Below are positions 9,385-20,727 of a stretch of DNA of 64,000 nucleotides, piece by piece. The stretch is from the NCBI GenBank assembly GCA_021234155.1, contig JAJEKV010000002.1:5990025-6054024 (forward strand), in the 5' to 3' direction. Below the pieces are notes generated by a model. It searched no databases. It saw only the letters and a program-made list of their open reading frames with translations, and was not told where the DNA came from. The DNA comes from Isoetes taiwanensis (lineage: Eukaryota > Streptophyta > Lycopodiopsida > Isoetales > Isoetaceae). Both the position numbers and the translations under genes were made by a program. Numbering within the stretch: the stretch's first letter is position 1; each line of letters begins with the position of its first letter.

Positions 9385-11833
9385 TCTAATGCTCTGAAGT
9401 TCAGGATTTCAATGCTCGAAAATCCAGTCTTTGAAATCATCTTAGCCCATGCGCGGATAGAACGGAAGTGCTCCCATCTATGATGGAACTAGAAGAAAGC
9501 GAGGAACTTAAAACTCGCTTGTTTTCTCAAAACAAAAAACACGTTCCGAATGAGATCGGCCATTTTGTGCAGCTAAGGACCTAAGCTTGAGCCACCATCG
9601 CATGGCAGATTTCTTAGGTTAGCAGGTTTCAGAAGTGGCTGCCAATAGAAATTACCACCGGTTCATGGTTAATAATGGGTTTGGAAGCGGAGTTTATGGC
9701 ATATTACCGGCATATCTTGGTATATACTTAAAATATGCCATAAACCCACATGGACGAGGTTTGTCCCCTGAAATTTTGATTTCACATGCACGATGGCAAC
9801 CCTCACCATCACATAAAAGGCAGCCCTTTTTACATGCACCATCATCACGCCATCGCCAAAGAAACACTGAGGGCAAAGCAGGGGCCCCTCTTGGTGTGAT
9901 GGTTGCATGTGAACCCAGCCTTGGGGCAAAAAACAAAAAGCACATGTAATGATTAAAAACCATTGATAACTAAAAAAAAAAAATCCAAAAAACCACCCAA
10001 ATGCAAAATTTCATTTTTATTTTGGTTTGTTTTATAGCGATAGATCCACGCGTGGTTACAAAATACCTTTGAGAGATCCGCTCAACTATTTACCAAAACC
10101 CTTACGCGCAAGCATCAAAATGTGCAAAAATTTGAGATTAAAATATCTCCGGCAGAGAAAGAGAAGGGGAAATGTCATGAAATTCTTGGCGTCTAAAGTT
10201 AGAGCCGAGTCCTTAAATCACGCTCAGAACATATCTTAGAAAGGCTGGTTTCTTTTGCTGATCCATGAACACATCTTAATGCCAAGTTTTTGTTGCCAAA
10301 ACCATGGAGAGTTACGCCTTGTCTTCTGAAAGCGTAGACAACAAAAAGGGCATAAATGCTTGAGCTTCTGCTGGTGATCCAAGTGAGCTTCTTCTGCGAT
10401 TTTCCTCATCTGTAAGATGATCTTAAGATGGTAGGGATATCCTCTTCCTTTTTGCTCTGTTTCAGCTTTAATAGGCTATTTAAGCCTAGCCCTTTAGATC
10501 TCTGTCACACCCTTTTGTTTTCCCAATGGTTCTGCCTTCAACTGGTCTCAGCCTCAACATTGGGTTCGGGGAATGGGGCAACAAGGGAGATTCTTAGAAT
10601 GGCGCAAAAATGGGCAACAAGGGAGGGGCGTGGAATGGGCCAATACACATTTGGTTTGGCTTTGTGTGTGCAGATTTGCAAGAGTTTTTTGCTATGTTTT
10701 CAAACTCTGGCCAACTCTAGCCCTACTGCAGAATCTACCAAGGATTTGAAGAGCCTTCTCATGAATCATATGGCTGCTCGAGTTGCTGCCTAGCCTCTGG
10801 TACATATTGATAATTTCAGAAGCCCAAGCATGATGTTGTTGCAATTTCTATCAGCAAATTGCTACCTTTTCTATCGACAAATTGCTAGGGCGAGATAAGC
10901 TCGAACCTTTGAGCTTTTGAGCTTTAAATTGCCAATGGTCCATATGCCAAAAAACTTCTTTTTTTACTATTAGACCTTTTTTCCCAACCAAAACTTTTGC
11001 AAAGCATTTGCCAACGTAATTGAAGTTAGTACAACATGTGAATAATGAAAAAAAAATATGGTCATCTTGATTCAATGTGGTATGCTATTCCTTTTCTTTT
11101 TGTTCTTACTTTGTATGGCAAACTTCCTGTCGCGCTATTGGTAATGATTATCCTTTCTACAAACCACTTATCATTTTGCTATTTATGAAAATATATGATA
11201 TTACCAAACTAGAGATTGTTCGAGTCTTTGCATCATCTAAACAATGGGATTGTTTAAAATAAAAACATGGATTAATACATTCTTACTTAGACCTTCACTA
11301 GCATAAGGACATTTCTACATTGGCTTGTGAAAATCTCGAATAATATAATGGTCAATTTCCTTATATGGCACATGTTGTAAAACAAATGAGCAATTGCGTT
11401 GTCATTGGTTCGACTTAGGAAATCATTTTTTTCTCCTTTTGGTTTTGGGATTGAGAACTACATTTATGGATACCAGACACATGCAACGACTAAATGATGA
11501 ATGGTTGTCTTTGAGTTAGTAAAAGCGGCACATGATAAGTTATTATTATTGGCAAAACATGGACATATATGCCAAGAGGACAACCAAGGAAGCGTGCATG
11601 AATAACCTTTATGGGCATCTAAAGATTATAAAATATTCAAAGTCCAAGGGGGCAACATTATAAAATATTCAAAGTCCAAGAAGGCAACATTCACTGGTCC
11701 TACCTAGCCATGTGGTGTGCATTTTGCCAACTAACCTATGCAAGCTAAGCAGCAAAGGAAATGTTAAAAAAATGCAAGACGACTGTATAAATAAGGTTGG
11801 AGGCAAGCTATTCGAAGACCCAACATTGATAAT
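9385..11833. other. No gene seen
   Basis: AT-rich sequence upstream (in the minus sense) of the PPR remnant. Open frames at 9635-9949 and 10428-10793 have no recognisable motif and no convincing codon pattern. A short duplication (TTATAAAATATTCAAAGTCC, twice) lies near 11625-11685, just before the peroxidase remnant. Confidence 0.5.
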
Positions 11834-12500
11834 GGCTCTACACTACATGCTCATCGTCTACACCTTTATTATGATCCTTGTCCAAGCAGAGGCTCAGTTG
11901 AGAATCGGGTATTATGCTAATACTTGTCCCTTTGCAGAGTCAATTGTTAAGGCTGGTGTTATCAAAGCCGCCCTCGAAGATCCTAGAGCTCCTGCTTCAT
12001 TGCTCCGTCTCCATTTCCATGATTGCTTTGTTGGGGTATGGCATTGTGCCTTCGTATGGCTTCTCCTGATAATATTTTTCGGTTTTGTAGTTGAAACTAA
12101 AATTCTCTTTTTCAACTTCCTTTACAAAATAAAAGTTTATATTGTTTGTATGTTCTAGAGTGTCAACTTGGTCTTTATGATGCACAATCTAAGATGTTAC
12201 TTTGGGTCTTCATATAGGGTTGTGATGCATCAATCTCTTGGATGTTGATGGTGGAGAAAAAACTGCATTTAGTAATGTTAATTCTGCACGTGGGTTTGAG
12301 TATATAGATGACATCAAATCCAAATTTGGAGAACTTATTGCCTACGGAGCGGTGTCGTAATGTGCAGATATATTAGCAATTGCGGCCGAGATGCCTAGTT
12401 TGGGTGGGATTTAAGGACTGGGCATGGAAAGGTTTGGCCAGATTGTGAGTAGGCAAGTTGGGTTGCTGCGTTTCGCGCAACTTGGGCGATTGGGGTGGAG
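11834..12500 (+). pseudogene. Broken class III (secretory) peroxidase
   Basis: Class III peroxidases are secreted haem enzymes that oxidise cell-wall phenolics with H2O2. From the Met at 11834 the sequence has a hydrophobic signal-like start (MALHYMLIVYTFIMILVQ) and then AQLRIGYYANTCPFAESIVK. It continues to the distal haem motif RLHFHDCFV with the catalytic Arg and His. A GT-starting intron follows at about 12036. The next exon begins near 12219 with GCDASI, the calcium-site segment. A frame shift leads to DVDGGEKTAFSNVNSARGFE and DIKSKFGELIAYGAVS, a TAA stop falls inside the VSCADIL motif, and ADILAIAAEMPSLGG follows. The frame is then lost. The proximal haem His region and the C-terminal half are absent, so this is a 5' fragment of a once intron-containing gene. 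Confidence 0.88.
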
Positions 12501-15500
12501 GGTTGAATGGCGAGTTTCTCTGGCATCAAAAGCCATCTTGCTCTACCAAGTCCATTTCCCTGGCGTTGCAACCTAAATTCTAAGTATTCAGCGGTGGAGT
12601 CTTAATCGAAACGATATAATCTTCCGGGTATACCACATAATGGTCTTAGAAGTTTCTCCTAGTAAAACCCAAACATCTATTCCATCATAAATAATGATCT
12701 TTACCTTTTCCGATTGCATTTGTAGAGTTCACCCTGGTTTGCAAAATATTCATCATTTGGCGATTTGTTCAATTTCCTTGGGATGGAAAGCGGTTAACAT
12801 TGATTCCAATATTTTTTGAAGCAATTCGCGGTCCCTTTACGGGAGGATCCAAGTGTTATCTCAATTGGATCACGTGCTTGGTATGACAGTTGATAAAATT
12901 ACATTACAAGAATTTGGTTTGGGAAAAGGTTGTTTTACGATGAGGTCCTCTTTGTTGATGTATCAACCAATTTGGATTTCAAAGTTATAGCGAAATGAAT
13001 TCTTATTCCAAAGTAAATTTAGAGATGCAATGGTGAAGATGGGAATATTGGTCTATATTAACAATGGAGAAATGGTATCGCCTTCAAATTGAGTCAACCA
13101 TCAATTGCAAGGAAAAAACACTCATGTTTGATTTTTTTATTTCTTGAACTGCTCGAGCTTATGAATGATGACTTTCTTCTTCTTAACTACGAAAGGGATA
13201 ATGAAAAGAATAAAATGCGTTATTTTTATAGTCCCACGAGACCAATCGACCTCGGTGGGTTACCAAAGTGGGTGCAAGTTGCATTAGAGAACTTATGAGA
13301 TTGATTATATGACTACGTGCATCCCAACTGCACGCCTGTACATTAGTTGCAAATTGTAGCATATATAATGCGAATTGAATTACATTGGAATGGAATTTTT
13401 ATGTCCATAGAAGAGACTTTAAAGGCCTAGGGGCGTAAACAAAAGAACATAATAGAACATTATTGTCCATCAATACTTGAGGATCCCAAGCGTACCGGGT
13501 AAAAGTATGGCTTACCATTATTTTAAGTTAATACTATGGGTGATTTCTTGAAACAATTATTATTAATTATATGTGAGTGAATTTCTTTTAATGAGTATAT
13601 TCATTTTATAGGTGATTATTTTCTTTGGTATGTTTGTTTTTCGCACGACACCAACAACAAATATAAAGGTATTAAAATATCAAATAATTATTGAGGGACT
13701 TATTGAAGCTATTGAACACCATTGAAATGTTAATTGTCATTACCAAACTTATTGAATGAACATAAGGGTACTTTCATTTGTATTGTAAAATTGGCATTAC
13801 ATGGAACCTCTACTCTCCATGTATCTTTTATGTAAGCCGTTTGTTTGATGATATACTAATTATTGTTGTCTTATTTTGGATAAACATTTGTTATAGGTCT
13901 CCTTGTGTGCATGAAGTTTGTGATAGGTTCCAGATGCCCTATCATGGGGAAGGTATCAACTCTGGTAGTACGGTGTATACAACCTTATTATTGCGTCAGT
14001 TCTCATCTGTGACCAGGCTCGTTGGCGCTGCATCCTCGGTAGGGCCTGTGTCGTACGTCTTGACGCAATTTAGCTAGTCTAAAATACCCACCGTAGACCT
14101 TTTTCCATGTATATGCTCTCACTCCAACTTTACCACAATCTGGATTCACGGCGCAAATTAGGCTGGAAAGCAGGCAATACTTTTGATTTATAAAGTGGGT
14201 TTGTGCCAAAAATTTTGTAGACTTAGAGATACTTTTAAGTAAGGCGATTGTCTTTCAAATCTTTGATTATTGGAGTATAAAGACATTGGCATCAACCAAT
14301 CTATTTGTTTGGGTCCATCCATCGCTTATGTTGCATTCAGCTGTATTTAAAGTAGAAGTAGATTTGTTGAAAATTACAAAACTATCCAAATTACAATGGA
14401 AAAATGCTGGAATTACATCTAAGTATTATATCGCCAGCATCCAAACTCACTTACTAGAATGTAGAATATTCTTAGACTCGGCAAACCACAGCGACTACGA
14501 ATTTTTTACCATAGAGGCAAAAATTTTAAGACTTTCATTTACAATAGGCAGTTAGTGCCGATGAAGCGATAAAGTCATATTCTATTCTATTTACAATAAT
14601 GTCATAATCAAAAAGCAGTATTTTCTAAGATATGATTGTGGAAGGTTAAATAATGGTATTGTATTGAAATACATATTTGGATGATGGTGGCACACAGGTT
14701 TTGTTTGAAGCAAGCGTGGGGTTAATGTGTTAGAGAGTTTTTTTGATTTAGTTGGGTCGAGGCGTTCTGTATGGCGGCATGGAATCTGGGAAGCGGATTC
14801 AGAGGAGTCCGCTGACCGTGAGGCCGAGGAGGCGGGAATACGCTCGGCGACCCGGTTCGAGCCCGCCTAATATGGCGGGTGTGACTTCAAATTTACACTT
14901 GCTCGCCTTACTGTGTGGCCGGAATCATCTGCGGCTTTTTTCCACTCCGGGCCGGAATCAGTCGATTTCCAATGTTGTTATCGTTTTGATTTTGTCTTGG
15001 GCTGCCGAAGGGTAAAGATTAATGGCGCCCATAGGCGCTATGAGATCAGGCAATACTTAAGCCATGGCGGCCAGGGTTACCATAGTATTGTTCCACATCG
15101 CTTACGGTACCTCCCACTCCGATTATCCACGTAACCTATTCTTTCCAGTTCAACAGCTTAAAGTTCAACTTTGTTCATGTCGAGCGAGCCGAATTCTTTG
15201 GTTTGTAGCTTGTCTTTTGGAGATTTGTTGTTAGTCGCAGCTTCTTGGTAATGCAAAGTTGAATGGCCGGATTACCAAAGTGGCGCACATTATCCTGCCA
15301 AGAGTCCCGATTTTCGTCAATTTTGTGATGAACCCGTGTCGAACTTGTCAAAAAGTTTAGAGAACCGCAAAAAGAGGTCCCTTCATTAGTAATATATAGA
15401 ACGGCTAGTCCAAAAGAAGAGGCTTGAGGTAGGCGACATATCGACTTGAAATCCATATCATTTGAAGGGCTACAGGGAAACAAATTATCTTACGATATAG

Positions 15501-16059
15501 CCTTTCCATTTTTCAAAGAGATCGAGAGGAGAATATTAGGAGGAGATGGCGTGGGGATTAAGAGCACACGGAGAATCTGAGATGAGGGAATATTCCTTAA
15601 GAAAGGGCTTTGTGGATTTTTGCCTCACACTAGGCTATAGCCCTTCTTAGCCCAGCCACTTTATTGGCTCCCCTAAATTATTCGTGACCAAGGAGGAGGG
15701 ATTCATTAGCAAATCCCTGAATTCTAGCGAAATCCTCACCAGCAGAAATTCATCCTATCCCAGGTTCATGACACGCTTGCACTTTATATATAGGCATCTT
15801 TGCGAGGGTTTTGGCGATTTGATTGGAGGATTCCTTAAGCGAATGCTGGATTTACTCAAGCCGAATCCTCCTGCGATTGGAGGATTAAGCCAAAGCGAAT
15901 CCTCTGGTTGATCTAGTCCAATTTGGGGGCCAGATAGCGTCGTTCTACTTCTGCTTCTGCGTCCTCATGGCGTTTTGTTGAAATCATACAATACTTTTAC
16001 AAAATAATTTAACAAAACCAAATACGTCTAAAGATGAGGGAATACTTCAAAGCGCCTCC

Positions 16060-16140
16060 TACAGGGAGATGGGTGCCCATGGCAGAGCTTCGTAATCCTT
16101 GAGCTGGATTGGGCGGGGTTCGATTCGAACTCATGTGATG
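16060..16140 (+). repeat. Possible tRNA-derived SINE fragment
   Basis: GGGGTTCGATTCGAAC near 16116 resembles the internal B-box (T-arm) of tRNA-derived SINEs, and TGGCAGAGCTTCG about 35 bases upstream could be a decayed A-box. No tail or target duplication was found. It does not fold as an intact tRNA gene by eye. Confidence 0.3.
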
Positions 16141-16637
16141 ATGGAATCTGTTCATACGTTTGAGTTGTATTGGGTAACATTAACGTGACCGGGCCGAATA
16201 GAGATGCCAAATAGTATTTTAACCAATGGTTATTGGTTTAGTACTAAATCGGGTCAACAGAGTGGGTTGGCCGGAGGAGACCACACGTAGTGACACGAGC
16301 ATGCGCAAATGACGCCCACGATCCACGGGCAGCGATAATACATGAATTAGCGATAGCCACAATGCGATTCTTGTTGCGTCTCCAAGGAATTGTATGCTTC
16401 TACAAATCAAATTATTAGCATGCATGGTGAAAATTATCAATACTAAAGATACAACCGGGGATACCAAGATGGGGTAGGATCGCGTACATTAAATACAACC
16501 CAAGCATGATAAATTTCTTCCGGATATTTTGCAGGCGGAGCAAATCGCTTGGAGGAGGTGCGGGGAACACAGGCACCAAATTAAAACACTACATGGTTTT
16601 CCCATGGTTGTGACTAGAAAACCATTCTACAAAATGA

Positions 16638-16733
16638 TACATGTTTGTGGGTTGATATCATTAAAAACCATATTAGATTACAGAAATAACCAATACATGT
16701 TTGTGGGTTGATATCATTAAAAACCATATTAGA
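16638..16733. repeat. 56-bp tandem duplication
   Basis: The string starting ACATGTTTGTGGGTTGATAT occurs at 16639 and again at 16695, each copy running through CATTAAAAACCATATTAGA, with a short spacer between them. This is a recent local duplication with almost no divergence. Confidence 0.85.
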
Positions 16734-18549
16734 GCTACACTAATGGGTTATTTGTGAGTTTGTTAGGGTAATTGTTATTAGCTATGGTAATTGTTAATAG
16801 CCTCCTTGTAGGATTTTAAAGTGAAGCACCTTATGTTGGTAAGTATGTGGTATAATAACGGTGTTTTAATGGTATGGTTTATCCTATGGGTATAACACGA
16901 TGGTGGGGATGTGGTTTTAATATCTTTGCTCCCCATTAATGTGTGATTCTATAGTGTGGTTAGTTATTGGTGAACTAGCATGGCTAATTGTCGCCATTAA
17001 ATACACATGGTTAAAAATATAGGTTAGATTCAAATTACTAGTAGTATTAGTAATAGTTTATTCCAAATGTATAGTTTGTTATACATTATCTTCAGGTATC
17101 ATTTACCTCAGCCAATGATGATAGCAGGTAACACTTTTTATTTGTTTTAAGCTTTTGTTGCTTTGTTTGGCTTTAAAGTCTGTTGGGGGTGTGTTTGTTT
17201 GTTTTAAAACTTGTTTCAAAGGTATTTAACAAATATTAAAGGAGATATTGGATGGTATTTGTTGTTGCTTATTAGGTCAGTATTCAATGCATGCTTTAAT
17301 GGGAAGCGAGGATTTGAACTAACCATTTCAAAACTCACATAAACAATAGGTAATCTTACAAAAGACCAACCTTACACTTATAGTATAAATATCAAAACTC
17401 GTGGTTAAAAGCTCTATCTTATAAAAAAGTATTAACTTTACTTAACTAAGTACATAATAAAAAGCAAAGCAATATCACGGCTTAAACAAAATCTACCTCT
17501 ACTTATAGTCCGGGTGATTACATTTTAAATTAATGCAATAAAATTGAAAGATAACTTCTTACTTTACCAAAGGTCTACTAAAGATATATAAATTGTACCA
17601 AGATCACGACATATAAAAGCCTATAAACTCCACCTTGTAGCGAGAAGGGTGGAAAGCTATTTTACTCAAGCTATGTTGGAGATATACTTCTCAAACTATG
17701 TTGGATCTCCGCTTTCGTTTCGAACTTTTAAAAATGGAAAAACCTCAATGTGCGTTGTTTCCGGTTGGGTTCGAGGAAGCGAATGTTTTAATGGCGCTTT
17801 TTTGGCAAAGCCAGTGCGGACCAAGATTTTGCACCCGAAATTACGCCACTTGATGCTTATAGATAGCATAACAAATACATCTAAGTTAGAACACCACCAT
17901 AACCGGCGAAACTTCCATATTTTCGAGAGTGCTTAGTTTCCACGAGAAGATGCTAAATTCAACCTTCTTATACCTCTAAATTTCCCTTGGTATCTGCATT
18001 GTAGTATAAAGAATCCGGGTTATAATTGTAAAGAAAATAAAAGGGAAGAACTAAATACTTAACAACGATGTAAGGAGAACACGGGGTAGAATTAGGTTCA
18101 AATAGCAAACCCAACATGGGCATGGCAAAGGTAAGGGCTCATTTGCGGTGGAATATGTTGCGGGAGGTGACATCTACCTTATAGCTGAAAAAAACAAATC
18201 GCTCATTGATTTGACTCCATTATTTAAAGTCTTCAGCCCCATAGAAGCGAAGATTGCGAGAAAGAATACTGTGTAATGGATTGTTTAAGAGCTAGAATGA
18301 AAAGAAGAGGTGCGGTAGCGAAGCTACAGAATTACCTTCCGTAATAGGGTTGCCGGTCCAACTCGGCTCTCAAATGGGTTTGCAGTTAAAGAGCCACTTT
18401 GGATATACCATCGCAAGCTTATCACGTAGCCATATTAAGCAATCGCTCCATTGATGCGAGAAAATGGTGAGAAACAACGCTACCAGAGAGATTTTATAGG
18501 AGCGATATGAGCACCATACCATAGCATAGCGGCATTCCGATGGCCTCAT

Positions 18550-18668
18550 GCTTTCCGGAGAAAAACTTTGTATCCGACCCGGTTAGTAGAGGCATGGCCG
18601 TAAAGCTGATGCTCCATACTTTCGAAGAAGAAAAAACTTTGTATCGACCAGTTAAGTAGAGCGCCATG
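18550..18668. repeat. Degenerate tandem duplication
   Basis: Two diverged copies of about 50 bp are present, each carrying AAAACTTTGTATC, then a GACC/CGACCAGTTA-like core, AGTAGAG and an end in GCATGGC or GCCATGC. The spacing is about 68 bp. No function is apparent. Confidence 0.55.
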
Positions 18669-19318
18669 CAAAGCCGAAACCAAAAATTAGGGTCTCCGGT
18701 ATTTGTTACAAAGAATTTCATTAAGCTGGCTCTATGATTCTTCTTCTTCGCCGTGAGCTTTGGATCAACAGATTTACCTACCGTTGATTACAGCTTTCTG
18801 TGGTAGAGGCATGCGAGCACCGAATAAGGTACCTGCGGAGGAAGCGATTAACCTGCTTTAATTAGAACACCTTGTCGCAAGCGGTGGTGTCGATTACCGA
18901 ATCATTTTGTGATGGCCAGGTTGGGTCCGGATGGCAAGAGCTGGGTCTTTTTTTGTTAACTCACGGAGAATCACAGAACTTTGTGATAAACCTAGGCGTG
19001 GGTGATAAGCCTAGGCTACGTGGGATTGATATCGAGAGGAGGCGTGGTTGGGTTGGGGTGAGGCGACTGCTATGGAGTTAAAGTCAATCCCTTGCTTCGC
19101 TGTTATGGTGAGATAATATTTCGCCCTCGAGAGACTTCCAGCGTTTGCTCGACCGTCTCAAGGGATTAACCCCCTCTCCAATAATAGATCAAGAGAAAAT
19201 AAAGGATGGATAAATCGTTTAAAAACTTTACCCAGGTACATGGTAATTTTTTCATTATCATTATCTCATACGGTGGGAAAAGTATAAGAAGGTTAATCGC
19301 CTTTTCGAGCTATATCAC

Positions 19319-19660
19319 ATGGCGCATTTCTTCAAAGTAGCATTTAAACTCCATTATTTACCTGCTGGGTTTGAGCTAGGGCAGATGAACAAGTTCCAAA
19401 ATGTGGTTCAAGAAGATAAAGTAGAAGTGTACGCCAATGCATTCAGTGGATATCAGAACTATTACCCACTACTCGCGACAAAGGGCACAATTAGCTCTAA
19501 CAAGTTTATTCGTGGGCTCAAGCCGGAGTTGACTTTGCTAGTCGGAGGAGTAACTTATCGCAGCTTAGAAGAAACTATCCGAGTCTTCAAGTTTAAAGAG
19601 CAAGTCCAGAATCGGATTAATAAAAGTCGGGAGGAAACAAACCAACCTTCCGCGATCTCG
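19319..19660 (+). pseudogene. Ty3/gypsy-type gag fragment
   Basis: The plus frame starting at 19319 has the pattern of a Ty3/gypsy capsid: AFKLHYLPAGFELGQMNKF, VEVYANAFSGYQNYYPLLA, then NKFIRGLKPELTLLVGGVTY and EETIRVFKFKEQVQNRIN. In intact gag the same order (a WxxF..L...Y segment, V..Y...F..L.RYAP, FxxGL.PEI...V) forms the retrotransposon gag domain. The upstream capsid start is missing, and after about 19660 the frame loses similarity. No zinc knuckle follows in frame, although a basic stretch continues near 19980-20250. It may belong to the same decayed gypsy material as the pol remnant at 24.9-26.4 kb. Confidence 0.7.
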
Positions 19661-20547
19661 TCAAGCAATGACAGCTTCAGCTATTATGTGAAGTTGTTTG
19701 CCTTTTCGCACAAGATAATGCTTACAAGGAACGCAGTCGCGATCTCTTACAGAATTATTTGTGGCATTAATGCGACAGATCGCAGTCGCGATTTTGTCGA
19801 GAAGTTGGGGTTTTGGCTTCGAACACTGCAAGGTAGCAATATATAGCATTTAGTGAATCGGATTACTACTATGGCAAAGCAACCTCCTAGAATCTACGCA
19901 GTTGTAAAAACAGAATCAGAACAAGTCATAAGTAGCTCACATTGCAAACATACTCTTAAAGGCAAATAACAACCCAGATTGGAAGGAAGATGTTATTTCA
20001 AAGAGAATCACGTTTGTTGCCATAGTCGCCATGAAGAAAGAACAAAAACAAAGAGAAATGGAGCTTGCCTTCCTTGCTATGATCAAATAAACGAGCGTGT
20101 CAAGTTTTTTGAAGCACGACAAGCCCGATCGGCTGCACCCTGGAGATCCACAAGAGTGATCGGGTCCAAGAAGCGGCCAAACCTCCAAAACCTTCAGGTG
20201 CTATGTATGAAATGGAAGCACCTTTCTTCTTGCTGCAAGAATTGCAATGCAACCTAGTCCTCATTTTTTGAATTTGAATTCTGTTCTTGCTCGATCAGTA
20301 ATTGGGCGTGTAACGTGGCGGGTCAATTCTGCCAGGTGCCTTAGGGTACCAGAATTCGCCTCGTATTAATCTTGCTGGCTGCCAGACCCCGAGTTCAAAA
20401 AATGTCACTTTCCGAATACACTTTAATGAGTCTATTTCTGAAAGTGTCATTTTCATGGTACATTTTTCAAATTTCTTGTGTCCTTCATTTTGATGGCGGG
20501 ATTCAAAATTTTCCTCAAAAGGACACTATTTTACCTGGATCCCGCCA
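19661..20547. other. No clear gene; decayed gag-like flank
   Basis: A basic, Lys/Arg-rich open stretch (19979-20257) follows the gag fragment and could be its decayed C-terminal part. No CCHC knuckle is readable. Nothing else is recognised. Confidence 0.35.
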
Positions 20548-20715
20548 ACCATGAATATCGCCGCATGCCATGAATACGCCTTCCACCATAAATACACCGT
20601 CCGCCATAAATACACCATAATTACGCCACCATTCATAAATACACCACAATAGTTATATCTATTTCCGTCTATAGATTTCCGCCTCCGCCTAAGCGATACC
20701 TCCGCCTCTGCCTAG
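20548..20715. repeat. Minisatellite-like CCATAAATACACC repeats
   Basis: Degenerate short repeats of the type CGCCATAAATACACC (also CCATGAATACGCC, CCATAATTACGCC, TCATAAATACACC) are followed by CCGCCTCCGCCTAAGCG and CTCCGCCTCTGCCTAGG. The tract immediately precedes the first readable codons of the broken ORF at 20.7 kb. Confidence 0.7.
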
Positions 20716-20727
20716 GATACTCAACAG

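Larger units (their letters stand above)
12501..19318. other. No gene seen; repeat debris
   Basis: Nearly 7 kb without a supportable gene. It is mostly AT-rich, with a GC-richer stretch at 14750-15020 that includes a tRNA B-box-like string (GGTTCGAGCCC near 14857). Small tandem repeats occur at 16638-16733 and 18550-18668, and a SINE-like patch at 16060-16140. Open frames here are short and without motifs. Confidence 0.5.

Noticed and set aside
9635-9949. 104-codon plus ORF
   Set aside because: Overlaps two antisense ORFs of similar length, has no motif and no codon bias visible.
14840-14880. tRNA or SINE at GGTTCGAGCCC
   Set aside because: Only the B-box-like string is present; no partner A-box, tail or repeat copy in the window.
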